A stretch of DNA of 64,000 nt from Paramyrothecium sp. XJ0827 (lineage: Eukaryota; Ascomycota; Sordariomycetes; Hypocreales; Stachybotryaceae), in assembly GCA_020881915.1 (NCBI GenBank), contig JAJFPB010000001.1, positions 1,860,001 through 1,924,000 of the forward strand, in the 5' to 3' direction. The translations under genes and the position numbers were made by a program. The stretch's first letter is position 1. Every line of letters starts with the position of its first letter. The notes under the pieces are model-generated. The model was given only the letters and a program-made list of their open reading frames with translations. It did no database searches and was not told where the DNA came from. Shown one piece after another: positions 32,371 through 44,859 of this stretch.

Positions 32371-32946
32371 ATGAAAGTGACGGCAGGCATGCTTGCTGCT
32401 GCCGCTGTTGGCACGATTCGGTAACTCATCCTTGTCACTGGAGCTGTGAAGAATCCTGGAGTCAACATACTGATGAGCTGTCCAAGGCTCGCGGCAGCTG
32501 CGATAGAACCATCGGATGTTACGCAGACAAGTGAACACCCAGACTACGCCTCGACGATAACGCAGCAAGCCGTCGGGACGCCAGAGAGCTGTGGGACGTG
32601 CACTACGTGGACAATCAAGGAGACATCGCGTGCGTCCCCATGAGCTATGGACCAGCTGCTCGAAGCGTATCGAAAGACATTTTGGAAACTAACGGGCGTG
32701 GGGCCGTGCAGGCGCGCTGAAGTCTTCGACAAAGTCTGCGACAAGACGGTCATTATTAGGCCACATTCTCGTGTTCTGTACGTACACCCTGCGATGTGCA
32801 TGTTGATGCTAACGGGCGGTTGCAGAATCGACGGTTGTCATTCGCTAGCGACGGTGACGACGACCATCTGTCCGGCCGAGTGTCCTGATTACTTGCCACG
32901 GGTAACGGTTACGGAGTGGAGTCTTGTCGAACAAACGCAATGTTGA
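32371..32946 (+). CDS. possible small secreted cysteine-rich protein, multi-exon, uncertain
   Basis: An ATG at 32371 opens a signal-peptide-like sequence (MKVTAGMLAAAAVGTIR), followed by a donor (GTAACT) and an acceptor after a CTGATGAG branch-like motif. A good last intron is visible at 32778-32825: GTACGT donor, GCTAAC branch, TTGCAG acceptor, 48 nt. It leads to an exon encoding DGCHSLATVTTTICPAECPD and ending at a TGA at 32944-32946. The middle exon and its exact junctions are not settled: the strongest donor (GTGCGT near 32630) does not keep the final frame, while GTGCAC or GTGGAC donors do. It may be a Cys-rich secreted protein, or a decayed gene. I do not recognise the family. Confidence 0.3.
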
Positions 32947-33154
32947 TTCACGGGAGGGCATGGAAGAAGGACGAAATGAAGGGGTGTGTGTTGGGGTCAG
33001 CGCGGAATGATCAGAGAAACTGAGACGTGTTACACAGCCAAATTCACATCAGACGATTGATAGAAGCTAGCGGGAAATGGACATGTTTGTTCGCCGGAGC
33101 AATGGCGACAATTCGCACATGTTCATTGAGGCCATGGAATCTACTACTCTCTAT

Positions 33155-34330
33155 TTATCGGACGACAGCACCGGTCAGAGACTTGACCGTGCAGACACCA
33201 CCGCTCTCCGTGACAAGCTTGCCCAGTCCAGTCTTTCCAAGAACCTCGACAACGCTGGCGTCAAAGGCAACCTCCAGGGTGTCGGTGGTGGTGAAGCCGG
33301 GCTGGAAAGTCTCCCAGACCTTCTTCTTGGGGTTGAGCTGGCCCTCAGGCTGGCCGTTCCAGCCCTCGAAGAAGACCTTCTCGCCGGCCTTGGAGCCCTC
33401 GGGGGGAGAGACGAGCTCAACGGGACCCTTGTGGTCGTCGACCTCGCCCTCCTTGACCTTGGGGGAGGCGGCGAGGACCATGGCGCAGGACTTGATGCCA
33501 CGCATCTTGACGGGCTTGAGGTTGGCGACGACGACAACCTTGCGGCCCTGCATCTCCTCGAGGGGAATGAGACCGTTAAGACCGGAGCAAACGGTGCGGC
33601 AGATCTGGCCCTCGTACTCGGTCGTGTCCTCGCCAGCGGGATCACCCATGGCAATGGTGGAGACATAGAGCGAGTCGGCGTCCGGGTGGTTGACGGCCTT
33701 GAGAATGTGGCCAACACGGAGGTCAATGAGGGCAGGCGTAGGAGGAGCGGCGGCGGCGGGAGCGGCCTTGGGCTGCTTGGGAGCCTTCTCCTTCTTCTCC
33801 TTCTTGGGCTTGTCGCCACCAGTAACGGCCTCCTTGGCCTCGACAACCTTCTCCTTAACCTTCTCCTTGGTGCGGTCGACGAGGGAAGGCTGGGCAGACT
33901 GGCCGGCAGCAACGGCGGCCTTCTCCTTCTTCAGGCGCTCCTTCTCGGCCTTGGCATCGACGGGAGGCTTGACGTAGCGGACGTCATCCTGGTCGACAGG
34001 GACCTTCTGGGCGGCATCGACGTTAAGGCCGAAGAGGGGCGAGTTCTGGACGAAGTCGACGTGGCGGACGATGTGAGGGCGGCCCTGCTCGCCGGTGCGC
34101 TCCTCGGGAGACCACTTGGAGATGATGGGGGCGAGCGTCTCGTAGATGGCGACGTCGGCCTTGCTGGGCTTGATGCCGAGCAGGGTGGTGCGGCTGGAGA
34201 GGTGGGAGTTGAGGGTGTCGAGGATCGGGGCCTTGTCCTCGGGGGACTTGAGGCGCTCCGAGGTGGTGAGCCACTGCTGGATCTCGGCCTCCTCGGTGGG
34301 AGTGTAGGTCTGGGAGCTGAAGGCGGCCAT
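33155..34330 (-). CDS. ARC1: ARC1/EMAP-II-like tRNA-binding cofactor of aminoacyl-tRNA synthetases
   Basis: Intronless, 391 residues. Three parts: a GST-like helical N-terminal domain (about 1-115), a Lys/Glu/Ala-rich linker (about 125-195) and a C-terminal EMAP-II-type OB fold (about 200-391) starting ALIDLRVGHILKAVNHPDAD. GLNGLIPLEEMQGRKVVVVANLKP and the SCAMVLAAS loop are hallmarks of the tRNA-binding domain (Trbp111/Arc1p/AIMP1). In yeast Arc1p the N-domain holds methionyl- and glutamyl-tRNA synthetases in a cytosolic complex and the rest delivers tRNA to them. The gene is divergent from the MUS-30-like gene across 812 bp. The plus-strand frame of 439 codons over the same DNA is a codon-bias shadow. 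Confidence 0.93.
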   Translation of the reverse strand: MAAFSSQTYTPTEEAEIQQWLTTSERLKSPEDKAPILDTLNSHLSSRTTLLGIKPSKADVAIYETLAPIISKWSPEERTGEQGRPHIVRHVDFVQNSPLFGLNVDAAQKVPVDQDDVRYVKPPVDAKAEKERLKKEKAAVAAGQSAQPSLVDRTKEKVKEKVVEAKEAVTGGDKPKKEKKEKAPKQPKAAPAAAAPPTPALIDLRVGHILKAVNHPDADSLYVSTIAMGDPAGEDTTEYEGQICRTVCSGLNGLIPLEEMQGRKVVVVANLKPVKMRGIKSCAMVLAASPKVKEGEVDDHKGPVELVSPPEGSKAGEKVFFEGWNGQPEGQLNPKKKVWETFQPGFTTTDTLEVAFDASVVEVLGKTGLGKLVTESGGVCTVKSLTGAVVR

Positions 34331-35142
34331 TCTGAAGGATGCGGGACGCAGCGGCGAGAGACTCCGGACGGTGGGACGGAGGGCGCGGAGGAATGACAGT
34401 TTGGAGGAGGGTCTAGCAGAAGAGGGCCACTGCTAGCTTGTGGCTTCTGAGAGTTGGAAGAAGAAAGGGAAGCTGTAGTAGATTGGAAAGAAGCTAAAGA
34501 GTCACGATCCGACAGCAATTGAGATTTTGCAGCTGCGATTCGAAAAAACCTATGGCGGGGTCGGAGGGGTAACTGGGTACGTACCTTCCATTGAGGTGGT
34601 GGAACACTTTAGCTCAGCAGCTGGAGGCAGCTGGCACGCATTCACTTTACGCGAGACCTGCACCTCCCGCCAAACTCCCGCGTGTGGCAAGGTACCTCTT
34701 TACCCGTGACCGCGCGAAGCTTTTTCGCGTCGCGGTGCGTCATGATTTTGGGCGACACGCGCTGCGCCCTTGCGACGCCGCCGTACCTTTGCCCCGACTC
34801 TGCTTCTGCCTCGGCTCACCAATTGCACGGCGTCTGCCTCCCACGCTTCTTACACCTGCATCAGGATCGTGGTTTGGGTCAGATTGATGCTATTGTGAGA
34901 CGAATCTCACGTTTGCTTCGCTCGGAGCCCTCGGCTTCCTTATCTCGGCCTCACTTGGCGTTTTGCTTTTTCTTTCTTGAATAATCGCCACCTCAGCTCC
35001 CTTTTCTGAAAGAGCAAATCTTGCACTCCTCACTCCTCACCTCTCTCACCCTAGGCACCGCTTCACATTCACAAAGAGCTTTCGCTTATTTCTTATCATT
35101 ACGTTCCTGCCTTCGTTTATCCCATTCTCCTCGTGACTCGGG
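34331..35142. promoter_or_regulatory. intergenic region between divergent ARC1-like and MUS-30-like genes
   Basis: 812 bp separating two start codons on opposite strands. It is pyrimidine-rich on the plus strand next to the remodeler gene, as in a fungal 5' leader. I see no gene and no assignable factor site. Confidence 0.4.
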
Positions 35143-37957
35143 ATGGATACGTCTTCAGTATCAGAGTCCGAATCAGTCCTTTCCAAGTCCCGAATCTCGA
35201 CCAGTTTACCAAGCTCACCGCCCTCGACGGATTCGCCAAGCAAATACACAGGCAACATGGACGAAAATACTCTAGAGACGGAAGAGGAGAAGGCACGAAT
35301 CGAGAACGCAAAGGCCGAGGAGAAGCGGCGCCAGGATCTGCTCAAGAAGCGTAGGAAGCGGAAGGCTCAGACCAAGGCAGAGCGAGAGGCAAAGGCACAC
35401 GAGCTTGATGAGCTACTTATGAAGAGCGCTGCTTTCAGTGATATCCTTTCCAAGAAAACCCAAGTTCTCGGCCGAGTTGGTAGTAGCCTCGACGGCAAGT
35501 CACTCGGCGAGCACAACCTGCAGATGGCATCTCAGCCCAAGTGCATGATCAATGGTACAATGAGAGACTACCAGTTGGAGGGCCTCACCTGGATGTTCGA
35601 GATCTGCAGTCAGGGCATGAGTGGTATTCTTGCCGATGAAATGGGTCTAGGTATGTTCGGAGCATCAACCTTGCAGCACAGCCACTGACCAACTCAGGCA
35701 AAACCGTGCAGACAATCTCACTGATTGCGTTGCTTCGAGAGCAAGAGAATTATCTTGGGCCTCACCTTATTGTCGCACCCTTGAGTACATTATCCAATTG
35801 GATGGACGAGTTCGAGAAATGGACCCCTAGCATACCCGTAACAATGTATCACGGAACCAAAACCGAAAGAGACGAGATCTTTCGGACGAAGATGATGCGG
35901 AATCTCAAATCAGGACGACCGAACGACAAGTTTCCTGTTGTGTGCACATCATATGAAATGGTGTTGCGAGATCAAGCAAACTTGTCCAAAATCAACTGGG
36001 AGTTTATCATTATTGTGAGTCCTCGTGGCTTGATTTACGCTGAACAGACACTAACTCCTACCTCAGGATGAAGGCCACCGCATGAAAAATGCGGAAGCAA
36101 AGCTCTTCCAACAATTGCGTCAATTCACATCAGCAACTCGACTGCTCATCACTGGAACGCCACTCCAGAACAACCTCAAAGAGCTATGGTCACTGCTGCA
36201 CTTTTTGTTGCCCAACATCTTCACAGATTGGGAGGCCTTTGAATCTTGGTTCGACTTTTCGGATCTCGAAGACGAAAAGGGCACCGAAGAGTTCATCGAG
36301 GACAAGATGAAGCAGGATCTCGTCAAAAAGATCCACCTCATTTTACAGCCACTACTTTTGCGGCGTGTCAAGCAGGATGTCGCCGCCTATCTTCCCAAGA
36401 AGCGGGAATACGTCCTCTTTGCCCCAATGACGAAGGAACAAACTGATCTCTACAACGTCTTGAGTAACAAGGACATTGATGCACGAGCCTTCCTCGAAGA
36501 ACAGGTTGTGGACAAGATCAAGTCCGCAGCGAGCTCAAAGCGAACGAGTAGAACATCGACCCGCTCTAACAGTGCTGTTCGCCCTACCAAAGCAAAGAAC
36601 TCAGTCGAGACAAGTCTACCAATTCGCGAAAGCCCTAGAAAGGTAAAATCGGAGCCTAAAGATGTCTCAGCGCCTGTCAACGCATTCGCTATGATGATGG
36701 GGAAACGCAGTGCAGGCAAAGCTGCGCAGAATGGCAAGGCGCTCGCTCCGACAGGTAAAACGACGCCGGCTAAGAACCCGCCCAAACGCAAGACCCCGCC
36801 TACTCCTGTTGTTCCTGAGGCGAAGAGTGCTCGTTCCAGTCGACAGTCTACGCCAGCCAGCGTCCGAAGGACTACTCGAAAGACGAGAACATACAAAGAG
36901 GCGGACTCGGATGAAGAAAAAATGTCCGACGATGAGTTTGAGGCGAAATTAGCAAACGAAATGGTCAAATCTGATGAGGAGGACGATTCAAAGGATGCAT
37001 CACTCTCGCCAGAGGAGGAGGAACTGGCGCAGTCGATCGAGCTTGCTAGTAAGTTGTTCTTACCCAATGCACAGGTGGCACCGCAGCTAACAATCCGTCC
37101 CAGAAAAACAAGTTGCTCAGAAGAAATTGGGCAATCCCTTGGCTCAGCTGCGATTGGCTTGCAACTCGCCGCACAATTTCTACAATCCTTGGGCTATAGC
37201 CACCGACATGCCTGTGGACGAGACGATCGTTACATCCTCCGGCAAGATGATGCTGCTCGACCGACTCCTGCCTGCGCTCTTTAAGGAGGGGCACAAGGTG
37301 TTGATCTTCTCGCAGTTCACGACCCAGCTCGACATTCTCGAAGACTACTGCCAAGAGCTTCGTGGTTGGAAGATTTGCAGAGTAGATGGCTCCGTGTCGC
37401 AGGCCTCCCGACGAGAACAAATCCATGAGTTCAACACGGACCCGGACTACAAGATTTTCTTGCTATCGACCCGAGCGGGTGGTCAGGGCATCAATCTTGC
37501 TTCGGCCGACACTGTTATTTTGTTTGACTCGGATTTCAACCCGCAGCAGGACCTGCAAGCCCAAGACCGCTGCCACCGCATTGGACAAACGCGGCCTGTC
37601 ATCGTATTCCGTCTTGCTACGAAGGATACTGTGGAAGAATCCTTGCTCATGTCAGCCGATGCCAAACGGCGTCTTGAGAAGCTGGTCATCAAAAAGGGCG
37701 GTTTCAAAACAATGGGCCAGAAGCTAGACAACCGCGAGGACCTCGACTCCGAGACCTTGCGTGCTTTGCTTCTCAAAGACGGGCAGGTGTACAATACTTG
37801 TGGAGGGGAGCAGGTGCTCAACGACCAGGACCTACGCGTGCTCTGCGACCGCAGCGAAGCCGCATACGAACGAGCTGCCAAGGGAGAGGGCGATGCCGAC
37901 GGGTATCGGGTTGTCGAGACTGGCGCCGATTCCATCAAAATGGCACGCAAGGAGTAG
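35143..37957 (+). CDS. mus-30: SNF2 chromatin remodeler of the LSH/DDM1/IRC5 type (MUS-30-like)
   Basis: Four exons, 35143-35650, 35698-36014, 36067-37048 and 37104-37957, give 886 residues; introns are 47, 52 and 55 nt. Order: Ser-rich start; a charged coiled coil (about 40-95); SNF2_N with ADEMGLGKT (164-172), split by intron 1; DEGHRMKN (276-283); [10 protein letters not shown] disordered Lys/Ser/acidic insert (about 430-600) separates the lobes. The C-terminal lobe begins near [16 protein letters not shown] and ends with [11 protein letters not shown] (about 757-767). The insert position and the QLR-CNSP-FY segment resemble the HELLS/LSH, DDM1 and yeast Irc5 subfamily, called MUS-30 in Neurospora, where it works in genome stability. 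The subfamily call is from motifs, not a tree. It is nuclear by inference. Confidence 0.87.
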
Positions 37958-39238
37958 GAGGAAGGCTACGTTGTACGATTGGGTCACGAGACATCTGGTG
38001 TGGATATGAGCGTTTGGTGTTGATGGTTACCTTGACTTGATTTGCTGGAGCTTGACCTTTGAGCCTCATGTATTAGCTATAGAGAGGACGTGTTCGCACA
38101 ACGGCTGACGACGCTGCCAAGCGTGGAGAACAGAGAAGATTCCGAGAACTTTCCACCACTTGCCGTGACGAGAACACGGAAAACGCGTCTTAACAGCTCT
38201 AGGCCAAAAATTCCGAAACAGCCAGTAACCATGTAGGACGGGGTGATGTAGGACGGGGTGATGTAGGACGGGGTGGCCCGCCTAGGAAACGCCTTGACGA
38301 TCGCCTTGCTGGGATTAGCACCCGACGTGCCACGCAACCACTTTAACGAAACGGGGACCCGGGCTTCCCACGGACATGGGTTCGGGTGTGGCGGTGCATC
38401 GAGGCCGCGACAGCTCCTCCGGATCGCTAGCCCATGGCCCAAGTGCCACGACCCGTACTGCCCAATGGCGACGAGACGCTGACCGAATGAGTGGCTCTAT
38501 TGGCCTCGGACCTAAAGATGCGCGTAAAAGCTTTAGTCGTGCTATTAATAACTGCCGCCTTGGGTGCGTTTGAAGGGTTTGGTGGCGGGGGCGTCGTCGT
38601 TGTCGTACGACCTTTTTTCGTCAGTGTGCGAGTTGGCGATACTGTAAGACTAGCACGGTATCATCCAGTACTGTACCATAAGGCAAGTTAGTCGGTTTCC
38701 AGAACGTTGTTGGTCGCACAGCCAAAACACAATTCCTTTGATGGTTTCTGAGGAGTGCATTCTCCAACTAGTGGCTAGTGTTGCCCCCTAAGCTCTAGCT
38801 GATCGCCAACTACTGAGACCGAACCCAATGCAAGCCAAAGGAGAAGTAGAATAAGAGAAGCTCTGGTGTTGCAGTGGGGCTCGAATATTTGACAGCGCCG
38901 CCTGTCGCTTGCAGATCTATTCGGCTGTGCAATTTGCATATGCCAGCATCAATCAGTCATTCACGTCACCTCCATCTCACTTTCGATTTTTTCCCCCTTC
39001 GGTCTTGCAAGGTTGCATGAGGAGGCCGTTTCTTATTGTTCGCCTTGCGTCCGCTGATTGTGCAGCGTCCCTGCTTTCGCCTTTGTGTCTGTAACACCGT
39101 TGAGGTCCGACCTGCCGATTGACCTGCGTTCGTCACCCGCGCCATGGCATTATCCTGATCGGACTCGCTCCTCATGCTCCCCCGAACCCTAGCATGCACC
39201 GCGTGAGCTTCAACTGAAACATACGACTCTCTTGAAGC
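37958..39238. other. intergenic region between the remodeler and the ankyrin gene
   Basis: About 1.3 kb without a convincing gene. It holds a 3 x 15-nt tandem repeat (38231-38275). The part from 38900 to 39238 is the likely promoter and leader of the ankyrin gene. Confidence 0.45.
38231..38275 (+). repeat. perfect tandem repeat, 3 x 15 nt
   Basis: ATGTAGGACGGGGTG occurs three times without a change at 38231-38245, 38246-38260 and 38261-38275, in a non-coding region. Confidence 0.9.
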
Positions 39239-42200
39239 ATGGCTCCAATCATGCCCAATGATCGCCAGCGGCGCATCATTCAACTGTCGCAGCAATGGGG
39301 CATCGTTCTCCCGCCAGCGCCTGCGCGGCTGTTCCGCCCGCCACAGCTGCCGTCTTTCCAGGCGCCCGGAGACGACCTGATCGCCGAGGATCTCCTGCAG
39401 AGGCGCGCACTAGAAGTCGCCCAGATCAAGCCCAAGAGCGGCTTGTCTCGGGCTTTTTCTACAAACAACCTCAAGAAGGGTAAACACTGGGACCCCCGAG
39501 ACATCCTCGACGTCCTGAGCCAATGGGTCGCCGTCTCCGGTTCTCCGGGCGTTGCCCAAGCATTACTCGGGAAACTCACGGCCGCCGGTGTTGATCTAGG
39601 CGGCATGAAGCAGAAGTCTGGCGTTCTGGGTCGGAGGCGCAGTATCGATACCTTTGTTGATAGGTCAAAACTTCTCAAGTCAGCCATCGAGACAAACCAA
39701 CAGGACATGGTCCACGTCTTGCTGCCACATGCAGATTCTCTGGCGCTCGATACATGCCTTCCAATGGCCATCCGAAGCGGAAACACTCCTATCGTTGAGC
39801 TGCTACTGAAGTACGGTGCAAACGTTTCGCAGACGGCGGATGGCCAAGATGCCTTCCGGCAGGCCTGCGTCGCACATGGCCAGGCCGAGATGATCAGCCT
39901 CCTCCTCCAGTCCGACGGTAGGCCGTCACCCGCGCTCGTGACGCAGAGTATGATTGATGCAGCACGATTGAGTTGTCTGGAGATTGTCATGCACCTGAGC
40001 CGATCCACCGCAGACGGGAACTACAATCAAGCCGAGGCTCTGAGAGCCGCCATCAGCAATGGCCGGCGCGACATTGCGATTGCGATAATCATGGGCAATA
40101 AACCCCCGCAGAGCCCAGGCCTAGACGAAGCCTTCGAGATTCTTTACAATCATCCTAAATTGAACGCGTCCAGCAAGCTTGAGCTGGCCGAGCTGCTCCT
40201 GTGTGCCGGCGCCGAGGGTGATGTGCTATCGCAAGTTTTGGAACGATCCTGCGAGACTCAGTTTTACGAAATGGCAGGACTGCTGGCTGCATATGGTGTT
40301 TCCATTGAGCACAACGGCGCCGCGGCACTGAAAGATGCCATCAAAACAGGTCAATTGGAACTCGTCAGCTCGTTACTGAACGAAAGATCGAACCTCAGTC
40401 CGCCATCGGCGTCTGCCTGCGTCTCGGCCATACCAAAACAGGTTCCGCCTGAAGTGCGGCATCATCTCCTAGCACTATTGCTTAAAAAGGGAGCCAACGG
40501 CGTTGCGCTTCACGAATGCTTGATTCATGCCACCGAAGCGGGAGACGCCAACTCCGTGGAGCTTCTGCTTAACCCATTCTTCCCGGACGCACGACAGCCC
40601 GGTCGAAGACCTTCTCAGCACGGCAGACATGAAGTGGCCTCACCGGATTACAAAACTGGCGAGGCTCTTCGTACGGCAGTTCTACGTGCCGATGCTGTGT
40701 TGATCCAGAAGATACTAGCAGGGAAGCCTTCCTCAGAAACATTGACTGCGGTGTTCCCACTTACCAGAAGCTTGCCACCAAAAGATCGCTACCACACGAT
40801 CGAACTCTTCCTCCAAGGGCCTTTGTCCGGGAAGTGTTTGCACTCTGCCTTGCAGGATGCCATCAATGAAAATGCCTCTCAAAGGGATGACTCTCTCATC
40901 AAACTCCTTCTGGATCATGGCGCAGATGTCAACTACGAGCAAGGAGTGGGGTTGCATGCCATTGTTATGCAGAAGGATATCAACCTCATGGCATCACTCA
41001 TCCAGAAGGCCTCTCCGCAGACAGCTGCTGCACAGATATCGCATGTTATGGATGTACCCGACCACCGTATCCGCCATGACATGATGAGTCTGCTGTTCCG
41101 CGCTGGGGCAGCGATTGGGATCACCGAGGTTGCCTCGGCATTGTCGAGGACTCTGGTAGAGAAGCCAGTTGACATGTCCTTACTACGGCTTCTGCTGCAA
41201 CAAGGCAGCGCCGACATTAATGTTCTCGACGGCGCCATTGTGAAAGCTGCTGTAGCCAATCCAGATCCAAAAGTCCTAGAATTGGTGCTTGGCCTCGGTA
41301 AACCAAAAGACGAAACCCTCGGACTCTGTCTTACCGAACTCGCGCCGGTCCCTTCCACAGACGGGAAGACATGGAAACTGGACATCATCCTTGCGCGATC
41401 TAGCAAGAAGCCCGATCTTAACGAGATGTTAGTGCAAGAGGTCCAGTCTTTGCTCCGAAATAATACTCAGCGATCCTCCTTGTCAACAGTCAAGAAACTC
41501 TTGGAGTCGGGCGCCGACCCCAACGGTTACAAAGCTGCAGCTCTTTGTCATGCCATCGTGGCGGCAAACGGCCAAATTAGCGATTTGATCTTGGAGAGCC
41601 CAACTGCTCCGACTCCAATGTCCCTAGGCAACGCTCTACCGCATGCCTTGCACATAGCCGACCCCATGGATCGCCTCACATTTACGAAGAAACTCGTCGA
41701 TGCAGGAGCGTTTCCCCTCGAGGTCAACAGGGCGTTGATGCATGCTATTGCAACTTACTCAACGGATCTCACTCTCATCGGCATCTTGGGGAGCGCTGCA
41801 GATACCGCTGACGGGGAAGCGCTCAGCCTTGCCGTGGCGAAAGAACTGCCGGAAATCTTGGAGCTCTTGTTAATTAGGACGAAACACACCAAAGCAACCC
41901 GAAATGCTATCTTGAAGAAGAGTATGCAGATCAAGAACAGGTCTGTAAGGGACGCCATGTGTCAACGCCTGTTGAAATCGGGAGTGTCGGGTGAGGCGGC
42001 ATCAGATGCTCTCCTCATTGCAGCTCGCGACGGGGATATCAAGTTGGGCGATAACCTTATGGCTCATGGGGCATCGATCTCTAGCAAGTCTGGCCAGGCG
42101 GTTGTGGAAGCCTGCCGCGGGGGTTCCGTCGAGGTCTTGCAGGTACTACTGAAGACGGATGTCGACACGGAGGGAAGAGTGCTGGAGAAAGCTTTCCAGG

Positions 42201-44859
42201 CAGCGACTGAGGTCGCTGACTTGAACAAAAGGGCAATGATATTTGCACAGCTTGTACGCAAAGGCGTATCCGGCGAAATAGTAGATGCGCAACTGCAATC
42301 TGCGGCGAGGTCGGGAGAAATTGGGCAGGAGGTGCTGCGCGTGTTGTTGGCTGCAGGTGGAGATCCGAACTACAACGAGGGTGAGGCTGTTGTTGCAGCG
42401 ACCCGAAGCGCCTTTATTGGCAACCTGGAGCTTTTACTCGGGCTTTGGAAAGATGGAGGCAACCAGGTCCGTGAAACGCGTTTTGCTGGCGAGATATTTC
42501 TGCTAACCATATCATAGAAGAAGCCATCACCTGCTACCCTTGTCCGAGCATTGAAGGCGTCTTGGGAACTCACTCGTGACAACAGGTTCCGTATCATCAG
42601 CGATCTCTTCAAAGCTGGCTTGCCAGTCACAGAAGACCTCCATATCTCACTCAATAACGCTGTCAATGAGGAGCAGCCAGAGGAGCGCCTCGTCACGCTA
42701 CTGCTGGAGCATGGAGCCTCACCAGTGGCCAACGGGTGCAAGACACTGATGGACGCGACAAGAAACCCTCAATCTTCCATCTTTGCTCTTCTCATGGCCC
42801 AGGATCTATCGAGGAGTGATATCAATCGAGCATTCTCACACGGATTTGCGGCTGATAATTTTGATTCATGGTTTACTCAGGACGGGCTCGAAATAGCACA
42901 ACTTTTGTTGCAAAAGGGTGCCGGGGGAGCCGCTCTCAGCGGGACGCTTTTGCTGGTCATGAAGAATTCGGATGAACGCAAGGATGAGTTAGCTGAAACC
43001 TTCTTTGATCTGTTGGTCGGATACGATCCCGATGTTGATTTCGATGGAGGATGTTTGCTGCGAGAGGCAGCATCAAAAGCAAATTTTGAGTGGTCGCACA
43101 AGCTGCTGGCTTGTAACCCATCAGCAACAACCATCTCAAATGCGTTCCACCATATATTCGACACAGCGTTGTCGGAAGAACGTGCTCTGGAGCTCTTCGA
43201 AGTGTTCACCGATCACCAACAGGGAGAGAGTCGTGTTGATGTCATGGCCTCGCCGCCGGGCTCTCAGCCCGTCCTTGTGCAGGCCATTTCGCAGTTTCCA
43301 CGTTCTCAGAAAATCCTTGAAACATTGTTAAATGCAGGATACTACCATGATCAAGCGACGAAGTACAAGCTTTACGCTGATTTGGAAGAGGAGGAAGTGA
43401 CTCTGCTCACCTGGGCCATTGCGCAACCGCAAAAACGGATCAGCAGTTCCCTGATCCAGTTGCTCATCGATCGGGGCGGTATGTCTCACTTAATCCTGCA
43501 CGCGTGACCAAAGTACTGACAAACACTGAAGCAAAGATCAATGTGGAAACGTCTCTCTCAAGGACTACACCCCTCATGCTGGCCGTGGAGAATCGTCGGC
43601 CTGACGTTGTTAAGATGCTGTTGCTTGATGGTGCAGAGGTTGACATCGTTGACTACCAAGGCCGAACCCCGCTCTCACTTGCGACGCAGATAGGAGGCGA
43701 TCTAGCCATTCAAATGATGGGCAACCTTCTGGCCGCTGAGCCTGGCAAGGATGATGGTTCTCTTCACAACGCTGCCCGCGAGCTTAATCTGCCCGCGGTC
43801 AGAGTTCTTGTCCAAGCTGGCCACGACCCCGACTTTCCCAGCCCGCTTCACGAAGGAAGAAGCGCACTTGCCGAAGTCTGCTTGCGAGGCTCTGATGCCG
43901 GTGAGCTCAACGTGGAGCGCGAGCGCGCCATGCAGAAAGTTATCGGCTTCCTTATCGAGGCAGGATCTGACCTTTCGATTAAGTCGAACGGCAAATCGGT
44001 TTTGCACCTCTGTATGGACGCTCGCGATCCGGTTGCTACAACTAAGATCCTGCTGAAGGTTGGGATGTGGAAGCACGTCAATAAGCCGTTCAACCACTAC
44101 GACGATGGCGAACATACGTACTCCCCGACCATGTACGTGGTAAAGGTGATGCCAACTTCAGATTCCCGTGATTCACTTCTCACTTTGCTGCGCGCAAATC
44201 GCGCCATCGATGTCTACTATGCCAACGAAGGCCCTCAGCCAAAAGATGCCGTTGGCCTGCCGGAGGACATGGTCGTCGAAGAGCGGATGCGTAAGGCCCG
44301 TCTTCAGCGCATAGCAGACGAGTCACAAGATCATGCTATCTCCATCGCACGCCGGCGCGAGATTGCAAGCGTGGAGCAGCAGGTCTGGGCGCAAAAGGCC
44401 GAAATGGAAGACGCCCGCCGCAAGCGCATGCACAACGAGGATATTAACGCGATCCGGTCCCGCGCTCAGCTTGACGAGTCCCTCTCGGCGGCGTCCCTAG
44501 CTCGACGTTTATCAGAGCAGAGGGCGCTGACAGAAGCAACACTTTCACGCAACCGAGCGGTGGCGGCCGCAGAGATTGAGACCGAGGAGCAGCGGCAGCG
44601 CAAGGCACTCGAGTGGGAATCCAAGCTCAACACGGAGCGGGTGGACAACGAAAGGGCGGTGAGCGCTCTGCGACTGAGCGAACGCGAGGAGCTGGAGAGG
44701 ATAGAATACAAGGTGGACGAGCGGCTTGCTAGGAGGCTGGAGCGGCAGCAAAGGCTGGTGGAAAGCCAGGAGAAATTGGCCAAGACACTGGCGGAGGCGC
44801 CAAGGGGAGGAGGGGTTGATCCGCGGAGGCAGATTGGCTATGTGACGGAACTGAATTAG
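39239..44859 (+). CDS. giant ankyrin-repeat protein with C-terminal coiled coil
   Basis: Three exons, 39239-42466, 42518-43478 and 43532-44859, give 1838 residues; introns are 51 and 53 nt and both junctions restore ankyrin frames (for example LIDRGAKINVETS). After a basic N-terminus (about 1-100), most of the protein to about residue 1570 is an array of degenerate ankyrin-like repeats. Typical pieces are PIVELLLKYGANVS, LLLDHGADVNYE, KKLLESGADPNGY and DVVKMLLLDGAEVD. Many units are 33-37 residues but lack the full TPLH start, so a profile search would under-count them. The last 220 residues form a charged coiled coil rich in Arg, Glu and Ala. No enzyme domain, signal peptide or membrane segment is visible. 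It is probably an intracellular scaffold; partner and process are unknown to me. Confidence 0.9.

Noticed and set aside
31995..32468. 157-codon minus-strand frame after RPO41
   Set aside because: No protein-like composition, and it overlaps a better plus-strand candidate at 32371.
33077..34396. 439-codon plus-strand frame over the ARC1-like gene
   Set aside because: It is antisense to a clear ARC1/EMAP-II gene and its Leu/Val/Gly/Asp-rich composition is the mirror of that gene's codon bias.
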